This document shows positions 55,823 through 63,356 of a stretch of DNA of 64,000 bases, in pieces. Position numbers and translations under genes: made by a program. The stretch comes from Bhargavaea massiliensis (GTDB taxonomy: Bacteria > Bacillota > Bacilli > Bacillales_A > Planococcaceae): positions 1-64,000 of the forward strand of contig NZ_JAHBCJ010000011.1 in the NCBI RefSeq assembly GCF_018390575.1, in the 5' to 3' direction. The notes beneath the pieces are model-generated. The model did no database searches. It had not been told where the DNA came from and worked only from the letters and a program-made list of their open reading frames with translations. Every line of letters begins with the position of its first letter. Positions within the stretch are counted from its first letter, which is position 1.

Positions 55823-57610
55823 TCAGACTGTGTATTTCAGGGCTTCGTTCAGTTTGTCTGCCGCTTCGCGCTTCAGAGGGATCAGGTTCTTCGGCGTGTA
55901 GCGGGTGAGTTTGCGGAGGGCAGACAGCATCATGCGCTGGTTGTCTCCCTCGACAGAGGCGACGAGCACTTCTTTTGCTTCCTGTTCGATGCGCTGCATC
56001 GCTTCTTGGCAGAACACTTCCGTATAGAGGATTTTCTGCCGGGCTTTTTCTTCGCCGTCGCGGCGGATCGCCTTTTCCGTACGGAGCAAAGCAGATTCCA
56101 TCGCAAAGACGTCATTGGCGATGTTCGCGATGTTGACGAGAACTTCCTGCTCGTCTTCAAGCTTCGTGCCAAAACGCTGTGCGGCCATGCCGGCAGCAAG
56201 AAGGCCGATTTTCTTCGCGTTCTTCACGAGGAACTTCTCCTGTGCAAGCGCTTCGTCGCCCGGTTCTTCCGGCATCATCATCAGCAGCTCTTCCTGAAGC
56301 GACTGAGCCTTCTGGAGAAGCGGAAGCTCCCCTTTCATCGCCTTTTTCAGGAACGTGCCCGGCACGAGCAGACGGTTGATCTCGTTCGTGCCTTCGAAGA
56401 TCCGGTTGATGCGGGAGTCGCGGTAAGCACGTTCGACTTCATATTCCTGCATGTAGCCGTAGCCGCCGTGCAGCTGGACAGCCTCATCGACGACATGGTC
56501 GAGCGTTTCGGATCCGACGACTTTGTTGATGGAACATTCGATGGCATATTCCGCAATGGCCTCGGCAATTTTGCGGCCGTCTTTTTGCTCTTCTTCGCTC
56601 AACTGTCCCATGCGGTCGTCAAAATAGCCTACCGTGCGGTAGATCAGGCTTTCCGTGGCAAACAGTTCGGATGCAAGCGTTGCGATCTTCTCTTTCGTCA
56701 GGTTAAAGGATGCAATGCTGCGCTTGAACTGCTGGCGCTCATTTGTGTATTTGATCGCAAGCTCGAGGGCGCGCTTGGAACCGCCGACTCCGCCGACTCC
56801 GAGCTTATAGCGCCCGATGTTCAGGATGTTAAATGCGATTACATGGCCCCGGCCCTTTTCGCCAAGCAGGTTTTCGACAGGAACTTCCGCATCTTCAAGG
56901 ATCAGTGTCCGTGTCGAAGAAGATTTGATTCCCATTTTCTTTTCTTCCGCGCCAACGGAAACCCCCGGATAATCTTTCTCGACGATGAAGGCCGTGAAGT
57001 GTTCGCTGTCTATCTTGGCATAGACGACGAACACATCCGCGAAGCCGGAGTTTGTGATCCACTGTTTTTCACCGTTAAGGATATAGTGTGTGCCCGCCTC
57101 GTTCAGCTTCGCTGTTGTGCGCGCTCCGAGTGCGTCCGATCCGGATCCCGGTTCGGTAAGTGCATATGCGAAGATTTTCTCTGCCGTAACAGAAGGCGGC
57201 AGGTATTTCTGCTTTTGCTCTTCATTGCCGAAGAGGACGATCGGAAGCGTTCCGATGCCAACATGCGCACCATGGGTGATGGAAAAGCCGCCGGCGACGG
57301 ACATTTTTTCGGTGATCAGCGCGGATGAGATTTTATCTAATCCGAAGCCGTCATATTCTTCCGGAATATCAGCTCCGAGAAGACCGAGTTCCCCTGCTGA
57401 TTTCAGGAGGCGCACAGAATTTTCGAATTCATGGTTTTCCAGCTTATCGATGACCGGAAGCACTTCGTTTTTGACGTACTCCTCTGTAGTCTTTGCGATC
57501 ATCTTGTGTTCTTCCGTGAAGTCCTCCGGCGTGAACACCTGATCCGCGTCGATGTCCTCAATGAGGAATGCGCCGCCTTTGACGAGCGCCTTGTCTTTTG
57601 TTTCAGCCAT
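55823..57610 (-). CDS. fadE: Acyl-CoA dehydrogenase FadE
   Basis: A 595-residue flavoenzyme, longer than classical ACADs (~380) because of a C-terminal extension (about 420-595), as in B. subtilis FadE (YusJ). FAD/substrate motifs: FAYALTEPGSGSDALG (near 140), KQWITNSGFADVF, and the C-terminal HGGYGYMQEYEVERAYRD (near 380). It performs the first oxidation of fatty acyl-CoA, passing electrons to ETF. Third gene of fadN-fadA-fadE, separated from fadA by a repeat-rich 254-base gap. Confidence 0.95.
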   Translation of the reverse strand: MAETKDKALVKGGAFLIEDIDADQVFTPEDFTEEHKMIAKTTEEYVKNEVLPVIDKLENHEFENSVRLLKSAGELGLLGADIPEEYDGFGLDKISSALITEKMSVAGGFSITHGAHVGIGTLPIVLFGNEEQKQKYLPPSVTAEKIFAYALTEPGSGSDALGARTTAKLNEAGTHYILNGEKQWITNSGFADVFVVYAKIDSEHFTAFIVEKDYPGVSVGAEEKKMGIKSSSTRTLILEDAEVPVENLLGEKGRGHVIAFNILNIGRYKLGVGGVGGSKRALELAIKYTNERQQFKRSIASFNLTKEKIATLASELFATESLIYRTVGYFDDRMGQLSEEEQKDGRKIAEAIAEYAIECSINKVVGSETLDHVVDEAVQLHGGYGYMQEYEVERAYRDSRINRIFEGTNEINRLLVPGTFLKKAMKGELPLLQKAQSLQEELLMMMPEEPGDEALAQEKFLVKNAKKIGLLAAGMAAQRFGTKLEDEQEVLVNIANIANDVFAMESALLRTEKAIRRDGEEKARQKILYTEVFCQEAMQRIEQEAKEVLVASVEGDNQRMMLSALRKLTRYTPKNLIPLKREAADKLNEALKYTV

Positions 57611-57661
57611 ATTCGTTTCCTCCCTGTTCTTAATGATTTTTTATTTATCCATTCGCATCAG

Positions 57662-57711
57662 GCGGTACTGGCTCGGGTCATAAGCCAGTGACCAACCGCT
57701 CTCCGCTTTTA
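57662..57711. repeat. Direct repeat copy 1 in the fadA-fadE gap
   Basis: A 50-base unit made of two 25-base blocks (57662-57686 and 57687-57711). Both blocks recur in copy 2. On the minus strand ACTGGCT and AGCCAGT within it form a hairpin flanked by GCGGT/ACCGC. Confidence 0.8.
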
Positions 57712-57764
57712 CGCTATCCGGCTGCGGGCGACAGGCCCTCCGCACTTAATCTATCCAGCTCCGA

Positions 57765-57867
57765 GCGGTACTGGCTCGGGTCATAAGCCGTCCCGCTCCG
57801 TGAGGCAGGCCTCACTGCGCAGGCCGTCTTATGCCTGTCGCCAGTGACCAACCGCTCTCCGCTTTTA
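57765..57867. repeat. Direct repeat copy 2, split by a 53-base insertion
   Basis: The first block of copy 1 recurs exactly at 57765-57789 and the second at 57843-57867; between them lie 53 bases not in copy 1, containing the inverted repeat GTGAGGC/GCCTCAC. The last bases of the copy are the fadA stop codon. GGCGACAGGC of the insertion also appears, inverted, between the two copies. Confidence 0.8.
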
Positions 57868-59043
57868 ATTCAACATTTCGAATACGCCGGCGGCTCCCAT
57901 TCCTCCGCCGATGCACATCGTGACGACACCGAACTGTTCGTTGCGGCGCTTGAGCTCGTTCATGAGCCTGAGCGTCAGGATTGTGCCTGTTGCGCCAAGC
58001 GGGTGCCCGAGCGCGATGGCGCCGCCGTTGACGTTGACGATGTCTTCGTCCAGGCCGAGATGGCGGATGACCTGGATCGACTGCGAGGCGAATGCTTCGT
58101 TCAACTCCCACAGATTGATGTCTTCAACTGACAGGCCGGCGAGCTTGAGCGCTTTCGGCACGGCTTCGATCGGGCCGATGCCCATCACTTCCGGTGGAAC
58201 GCCGCCTACTGCGAACGAGCGGAACTTGGCGATCGGCTTCAAGCCTTCCGCTTCCGCCTTTTCACGGTCCATGATGAGGACCGTACCTGCTCCGTCCGAA
58301 GTCTGGGAAGCGTTCCCCGCCGTGACGGTCCCTTTCACATTGAACGCCGGGCGCAGCTTCGCGAGGGTATCCATGTTGGTACCTTCACGTACGCCTTCAT
58401 CCATATCAAAGGTAAAGCTTTCTTCCTTCAGCTTGCCGTCCGGACCGACTGCACGGCGTGTCACTTCGACAGGCACGATCTCATCCTTGAACCTGCCCTC
58501 CCGGATGGCGTCAGCGGCACGCTCGTGGGACCGGACCGCGAATGCATCCTGGTCTTCCCGGCTTACGCCGTATTTCATCGCGACCTGCTCCGCGGTATGG
58601 CCCATGCCCATGTAATATTCAGGCGCCGTTTCCGCGAGCATCGCGTTCGGGCGGATCGTATTGCCCATCATCGGCACCATGCTCATCGATTCGGTGCCGC
58701 CCGCCAGAACGGTATCCGCATGGCCGAGCATGATCTGGTGAGCACCGGTTGCGATTGTCTGAAGACCGGACGAGCAGAACCGGTTGACCGTTACGGCCGG
58801 CACGGTATCCGGCAGTCCGGCAAGTCCGCCGATCAGGCGGGCAACGTTCATGCCCTGTTCCGCCTCAGGCATCGCGCATCCCACGATAAAGTCATCAATC
58901 GGCCCATCATAGCCTCCGGCTCGCCGGAGCGTCTCTTTCACCGTCAGCGCGGCAAAGTCGTCCGGGCGGACCGTTGCCAGTGATCCTTTCTTTGCTTTTC
59001 CGACCGGCGTCCTTGCGCCGGCCACAATTACTGCTTCACGCAT
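57865..59043 (-). CDS. fadA: Acetyl-CoA C-acyltransferase (3-ketothiolase) FadA
   Basis: A 392-residue thiolase. Nucleophilic cysteine in NRFCSSGLQTI (near residue 89), GHPLGATGT with the catalytic histidine (near 349), and C-terminal CIGGGMGAAGVFE with the second catalytic cysteine (near 379). It cleaves 3-ketoacyl-CoA to acetyl-CoA in beta-oxidation. GGAGGATG precedes the ATG. Second gene of the fadNAE operon. Confidence 0.96.
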   Translation of the reverse strand: MREAVIVAGARTPVGKAKKGSLATVRPDDFAALTVKETLRRAGGYDGPIDDFIVGCAMPEAEQGMNVARLIGGLAGLPDTVPAVTVNRFCSSGLQTIATGAHQIMLGHADTVLAGGTESMSMVPMMGNTIRPNAMLAETAPEYYMGMGHTAEQVAMKYGVSREDQDAFAVRSHERAADAIREGRFKDEIVPVEVTRRAVGPDGKLKEESFTFDMDEGVREGTNMDTLAKLRPAFNVKGTVTAGNASQTSDGAGTVLIMDREKAEAEGLKPIAKFRSFAVGGVPPEVMGIGPIEAVPKALKLAGLSVEDINLWELNEAFASQSIQVIRHLGLDEDIVNVNGGAIALGHPLGATGTILTLRLMNELKRRNEQFGVVTMCIGGGMGAAGVFEMLN

Positions 59044-59071
59044 CGTTCATCCTCCTCCGTCTGCCGTCCGC

Positions 59072-61459
59072 TCAGTTGCGGAGCGGCTTGCCTTTTACGA
59101 GCATGTGCTGCATCCGCTGCTGGGATTTCGGTTCTGCAACAAGCTGCAGGAACGCTTTCCGCTCAAGGTCGAGCATGTATTGTTCATCCACTTCAGTACC
59201 GTACGGCACTTTGCCGCCGGACAGGACGTGAGCGAGCTTCTTTGCGATCTTCAGGTCGTGGTCACTGATGTATCCTGACAAGTGCATGCCTTCCGCACCG
59301 ACAATCATCGCGGCGTAACCCGGCTCGCCCGCAACAGGGACCGTCCGCTTGGAAGGCGGTGTGTATCCCGCTTCGTAGAGGGCAAGCACGGCCTGCTTCG
59401 CGTCATGGATTTGATGGTCCCGGTTTGCACTGACGCCGTCAGCCTTGCCGAGGAAATTGTTTTCCCGCGCTTCCTCTCCGGATGTCGAAACCTTCGCCAT
59501 GGCAATCGTTTCAAACACTTTTGCCGCGATGTCGACATAGTCAGCTTTGACACCATTCGGCATTCCTTCAAGATGTTTGCGGTAAAGGCTGATATTGCCG
59601 CCTCCGCCCGGAATCAGGCCGACGCCGGTTTCAACGAGGCCGATATATGTCTCCATCGTCGCCTGGATATGCGCAGCAGGCAGCGTGATTTCCGCGCCGC
59701 CGCCAAGCGTCATGCCGTGCGGTGCGACGACAACCGGCTTTTTCGAATAACGGACTTTCATCATGGCATCCTGGAAGGACTTGATCATGAAGTCTAACTC
59801 GAAGATGTTGTCATCCTGCGCTTCCATGAGAATCATGCCGAGGTTCGCACCAACCGAGAAGTTTTTGCCCTGGTTGGCGATGACAAGCCCCTTATATTGC
59901 TCATTGTTCTCGACTTCCTCAAGGGAGTCGAGGAGCATCTTGATCACATCCGGGCCGAGTGAGTTCGCCTGTGAGGTGAACTCAAGCAGCGCGATACCGT
60001 CACCGAGGTCGATCAGGCTTGCGCCGCTGTTTTTCTTGATGACTCCGTTCCGGGCTTTCCACTTTTTCAGGTCGATCTCTTTGGCATTGACCTGTACAGG
60101 GGAGTAGCCTTCCCCGTCGAAATAGCTCAGGGTCCCTTCTTCATCCTGATAGAATGAAGCGTTTCCGGAATCAAGCAGCTTCTGGACAAATTCAGGTATC
60201 TCCCTGCCTTCTTCCTTCATGCGCTTGACCGACTTTTCAACACCGATTGCATCCCATAGCTCAAACGGTCCCTGCTTCCAGCCGAAGCCCCACTTCATCG
60301 CGTTGTCAATCGAGGCGATGTCGTCGGCAATCTCCCCGGCCTTCTCGGCGGAATACAGGAGTGCCGGCGCCAGGATGTTCCAAAGTAGTTCACCTGCGCG
60401 GTCTTTGGCGTAAACGAGCGTCTTCAGCCTGTCATCGCCCTTTTGCTGCTTCGCTATTTCAATGGAAGGCGCTTTCAGTTTTTTCTGCGGCGAGTATTCG
60501 AGCGTGGCGGGATCGATCTCGCTGATCTCTTTGCCTTCCTTCAGATAAAAGCCCTGCTTTGCTTTGGCGCCCAGCCATCCATTTTCGACCATCTTCACGA
60601 GGAAATCCGGTGTGCGGAACACTTCCTTTTCCTCGCCTTCCGTCTGGTCGAATACGTTTTTCGCGACATGGACGAACGTATCGAGACCGACCACATCCAG
60701 TGTGCGGAACGTGGCCGACTTCGGACGGCCGATCAGCGTCCCAGTGACCGAGTCAACTTCACCGACCGAGTAGCCGCGTTCCATCATTTCACGGAGTGTG
60801 ACGAGAAGGCCGTATGTCCCAATCCGGTTGCCGATGAAGTTCGGCGTATCCTTCGCGATGACGACCCCCTTGCCGAGTCGGTCTTCCCCGAACCGGACCA
60901 TAAAATCGAGAACTTCCGGCGCAGTATCTTTAGTCGGAATGACTTCGAGCAGTTTCAGGTAGCGCGGCGGGTTAAAGAAGTGGGTGCCGAGAAAATGCTT
61001 GCGGAATCCTTCCGACCGCCCTTCCGCCATCGCTTCGATGCTGATGCCGGAGGTGTTCGAGGAAACGATCGCATGCTCCGAACGGACCCCTTCGATTTTT
61101 TCGTAAAGCGCTTTCTTGATCTCCAGATTTTCAACGACCACTTCGATGATCCAGTCTGCTTGCTTCAGCTGATCGAGGTCGTCTTCCAAGTTGCCCGTCG
61201 AGATCCTTGACAGGCTTTCTTTGGATGCAAGCGGTGCCGGCTTTTGCTTTTTCATGTTTTTGAGTGCCTGGTCCGTCAGCCGGTTTCGGACTTTGCGGTC
61301 TTCGAGTGTAAGCCCCTTTGCTTCCTCTTCGGCTGTCAGCTTGTTCGGCACAATGTCCAGCAGAAGAACAGGTATGCCGATGTTTGCGAGATGGGCCGCG
61401 ATGCCGGAGCCCATAACCCCGGAACCGATAACGGCGGCCTGATTGATTTGGTGAGCCAC
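59072..61459 (-). CDS. fadN: 3-hydroxyacyl-CoA dehydrogenase / enoyl-CoA hydratase FadN
   Basis: A 795-residue bifunctional beta-oxidation enzyme, near the 789 residues of B. subtilis FadN. The NAD-binding AAVIGSGVMGSGIAAHLA is at the N-terminus, the dehydrogenase signature HFFNPPRYLKLLEVIPT near residue 165, and the hydratase domain in the second half (MTLGGGAEITLPAAH near 640; GLIPGGGGN). The C-terminal MQHMLVKGKPLRN matches FadN. The start is GTG 61459, preceded by GGAGG; the frame stays open further upstream but runs across the FadR-type operator. First gene of fadNAE. Confidence 0.95.
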   Translation of the reverse strand: MAHQINQAAVIGSGVMGSGIAAHLANIGIPVLLLDIVPNKLTAEEEAKGLTLEDRKVRNRLTDQALKNMKKQKPAPLASKESLSRISTGNLEDDLDQLKQADWIIEVVVENLEIKKALYEKIEGVRSEHAIVSSNTSGISIEAMAEGRSEGFRKHFLGTHFFNPPRYLKLLEVIPTKDTAPEVLDFMVRFGEDRLGKGVVIAKDTPNFIGNRIGTYGLLVTLREMMERGYSVGEVDSVTGTLIGRPKSATFRTLDVVGLDTFVHVAKNVFDQTEGEEKEVFRTPDFLVKMVENGWLGAKAKQGFYLKEGKEISEIDPATLEYSPQKKLKAPSIEIAKQQKGDDRLKTLVYAKDRAGELLWNILAPALLYSAEKAGEIADDIASIDNAMKWGFGWKQGPFELWDAIGVEKSVKRMKEEGREIPEFVQKLLDSGNASFYQDEEGTLSYFDGEGYSPVQVNAKEIDLKKWKARNGVIKKNSGASLIDLGDGIALLEFTSQANSLGPDVIKMLLDSLEEVENNEQYKGLVIANQGKNFSVGANLGMILMEAQDDNIFELDFMIKSFQDAMMKVRYSKKPVVVAPHGMTLGGGAEITLPAAHIQATMETYIGLVETGVGLIPGGGGNISLYRKHLEGMPNGVKADYVDIAAKVFETIAMAKVSTSGEEARENNFLGKADGVSANRDHQIHDAKQAVLALYEAGYTPPSKRTVPVAGEPGYAAMIVGAEGMHLSGYISDHDLKIAKKLAHVLSGGKVPYGTEVDEQYMLDLERKAFLQLVAEPKSQQRMQHMLVKGKPLRN

Positions 61460-61479
61460 GTGATTGCCTCCTTCTAACT

Positions 61480-61497
61480 TGAATGAATGCTCATTCA
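61480..61497. promoter_or_regulatory. FadR-type operator upstream of fadN
   Basis: TGAATGAATGCTCATTCA is a perfect seven-base inverted repeat with four-base centre and differs by one base from the TGAATGAMTANTCATTCA consensus of Bacillus FadR. It lies 21-38 bases before the fadN start codon, so FadR would repress the operon until long-chain acyl-CoA is present. Confidence 0.88.
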
Positions 61498-61534
61498 TTT
61501 TGTTGCCAAAAAAATAGGCAACTGCTTTATTCAT

Positions 61535-61565
61535 AGTTTAGAATATTTCACCACAATGTGCAACA
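61535..61565 (-). promoter_or_regulatory. Candidate fadNAE promoter
   Basis: On the minus strand TTGCAC, a 17-base spacer and TAAACT lie upstream of the FadR-type operator. The -10 box is only a partial match, so this is tentative; positions are approximate. Confidence 0.4.
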
Positions 61566-61653
61566 TGCCAACAGAAAAAAATGAATTTCCGCTCATCTTC
61601 TTGTTTTTTCGGGGCATCCTACCTTTAAATCATGCATCAGAGGAGGACCTGAC

Positions 61654-61929
61654 ATGGGCATCTTCTCCAAGCCGGCCATTAAAAACGGGAACGAATCCAA
61701 CCCGGGACCCGAGCTTTTCAAGTCCGATACGGTCACCCCCCGGAATATCGGGGATCTGGCGGGAATCATGGAGCTCAGCAAGCTATGTGCAAAAATGTAC
61801 GGAGCGGCTGCTGCATCAACCAAACTGCCTGATTTGAAAAAAGAATTCGGGAGTATCCAAAAGGATCATCTGAAACAGGCCAGTGAGATTCTGGAATTTC
61901 TGAAGAAAGAGAGGGAGCAGGCGCAATGA
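61654..61929 (+). CDS. Small helical protein, unknown (Coat F-like?)
   Basis: A 91-residue protein. After a polar N-terminal 30 residues it is predicted to be two amphipathic helices (IGDLAGIMELSKLCAKMYGA, then LKKEFGSIQKDHLKQASEIL). The D-H pair and the overall pattern recall half of a ferritin-like spore coat F domain, but the similarity is weak and is judged by eye. GAGGAGG precedes the ATG. Its stop overlaps the next ATG as ATGA, so the two are translated together. Confidence 0.75.
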   Translation: MGIFSKPAIKNGNESNPGPELFKSDTVTPRNIGDLAGIMELSKLCAKMYGAAAASTKLPDLKKEFGSIQKDHLKQASEILEFLKKEREQAQ

Positions 61930-62306
61930 CGGAAAAAGAAACCGGCAAGGAAGCGGATCAGAATTCTGAGCAGGCAACAGAAGTAAAAGATGAACAGAAA
62001 TCCGCAGGTTCCTCTTCTAGGCAGCAAGAACAAAGTGATGGTTCTTTGGACGACAAAGAAATGGCGATCCTCCTGCTCAGTATAGAAGAACAGCTTTGCC
62101 GTCTTTATATCGAGGCTGAAAACGAAACGTACAGCAGCAAGCTCGGGTCTCTCCTCTCCAGTTTCCTGCAGAAATCCAACAGCACCCGGAGAAACCTGCG
62201 CGACTTGATTACGAGACATGGCTGGATATCGCCTGACGCCGCCAAACGGGAGGACTATGAAAAAGTCATCCAAAAATTCGAGGGCACCACGCCTCCGGTC
62301 GTCTGA
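61926..62306 (+). CDS. Small helical protein, unknown (Coat F-like?)
   Basis: A 126-residue protein with a disordered, Glu/Gln/Ser-rich N-terminus (1-42), then helices LLLSIEEQLCRLYIEAENET and KLGSLLSSFLQKSNSTRRNL, and LRDLITRHGWISPDAA. The last segment resembles the rGWY-p-A end of spore coat F family domains, and the E-T in the first helix fits too. I infer a divergent member; no function can be stated. It is coupled to the preceding gene, possibly giving a two-protein complex. Confidence 0.75.
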   Translation: MTEKETGKEADQNSEQATEVKDEQKSAGSSSRQQEQSDGSLDDKEMAILLLSIEEQLCRLYIEAENETYSSKLGSLLSSFLQKSNSTRRNLRDLITRHGWISPDAAKREDYEKVIQKFEGTTPPVV

Positions 62307-62368
62307 AACAAGTGGCTACCCATCGCCCTGCGGGAACGTGTACACTATCCCTATGGGAGGGATAAGAG

Positions 62369-62689
62369 TTGAAAAAAATTACAACAACTGAGCAATTCAA
62401 TGAAATCATCAACAATCCGGAACAGTCACTGATCAAGTTTGACGCAAGCTGGTGCCCGGACTGCCGGCGGATGGACATGTTCATCGGGCCGATTGAAGAA
62501 AAGTACAATCAGTTTACCTGGTATGAAGTGGACCGCGATGCCCTTCCGGAAGTTGCGGACAAGTATGAAGTGATGGGAATTCCGAGCCTTCTCGTGTTCA
62601 AAAACGGAGAGAAAAAGGCCCATCTCCACAGTGCGAATGCCAAAACACCGGACCAGGTGACCACATTCCTCGACAGCTATCAGGCTTGA
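62369..62689 (+). CDS. Thioredoxin family protein
   Basis: A 106-residue thioredoxin fold with the active site FDASWCPDCRRM (CPDC near residue 29) and cis-proline in VMGIPSLLVF near residue 71. It is likely a cytoplasmic thiol reductant with unknown target. The start is TTG 62369, eight bases after GGGAGGGAT. It may be co-transcribed with the two small genes upstream; a terminator follows. Confidence 0.9.
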   Translation: MKKITTTEQFNEIINNPEQSLIKFDASWCPDCRRMDMFIGPIEEKYNQFTWYEVDRDALPEVADKYEVMGIPSLLVFKNGEKKAHLHSANAKTPDQVTTFLDSYQA

Positions 62690-62692
62690 CCC

Positions 62693-62721
62693 GAAAGGAA
62701 GGCAACCGCCTTCCTTTTTTG
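62693..62721 (+). terminator. Terminator after the thioredoxin-like gene
   Basis: AAAGGAAGGC / GCCTTCCTTTTTT hairpin with T-run on the plus strand. Confidence 0.9.
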
Positions 62722-62777
62722 TATGCCCTGATCATGCGTTATAATCAGGCTAAATGTTAAGATGGAGGAGGAACGGC

Positions 62778-63290
62778 ATGGGTCTGATTGAGTCATTCAG
62801 GGGAAAGTCGCAATATGATCCGGATATCGCTCCGTCGCAGCAAAACTCAGCATGCGGGCCGGTAACTGCATATACGATGATCGGCCACCTTCTGGGTGCT
62901 TGTCCGATGACCGCGTCCGATCTTTACCGGTCATTCGGCGGTACGCCCCTTGGACTGTCCGTCCGGAAGTTCATCTTTGGCGCTTCCCGTATTCTCGGAA
63001 GTGGTTGGTCCGTACAAAAGTGTTCAATCGGAGATTTGAAAAAAGAAATTCTGGATGGACGCCCGGTCGCAGCGAAATTCGACAAGTGGTTCTCATTCCG
63101 CTGGTTCGGAACCTACACCTTCGCCTACCACTGGGTACCGGTTGTCGGCTTCAGCGAGGAAGGCGGCGATACGGTGCTCGTCGTTCATGATAACGGGCGC
63201 CGCGGGCGGCCCAGCCGGATTCGCAGGGTATCCTACTCCCGAAACCGGCCGATCCTGACCTTTGTCCGGATGACGCCTATACAAAAATGA
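62778..63290 (+). CDS. C39-like papain-fold protein, cytoplasmic
   Basis: A 170-residue protein with the pattern of C39-type cysteine peptidases: QQNSACGPVTAYTMI with the nucleophile at C26 and the oxyanion glutamine before it, AYHWVPVVGF with H118, and VVHDNGRR with D138/N139. It has no signal peptide or membrane helix, and no ABC exporter or leader-peptide gene nearby. It may be a cytoplasmic peptidase or amidase; not recognised as a named gene. ATG 62778 is chosen because GGAGGAGG is just upstream. Confidence 0.75.
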   Translation: MGLIESFRGKSQYDPDIAPSQQNSACGPVTAYTMIGHLLGACPMTASDLYRSFGGTPLGLSVRKFIFGASRILGSGWSVQKCSIGDLKKEILDGRPVAAKFDKWFSFRWFGTYTFAYHWVPVVGFSEEGGDTVLVVHDNGRRGRPSRIRRVSYSRNRPILTFVRMTPIQK

Positions 63291-63311
63291 CCCCTGTTCG
63301 AAATGACATGT

Positions 63312-63345
63312 GAAAACCGCCGCTTATGGTCTGCGGCGGTTTTCT
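63312..63345. terminator. Bidirectional terminator between the C39-like gene and the exonuclease
   Basis: GAAAACCGCCGC / GCGGCGGTTTTC hairpin between convergent genes. Confidence 0.9.
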
Positions 63346-63356
63346 CGTTTCCGGTT

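Noticed and set aside
55790-57328. 512-residue open frame on the plus strand
   Set aside because: It lies wholly opposite fadE, has no ribosome site, and its composition reflects the codon pattern of the antisense strand.
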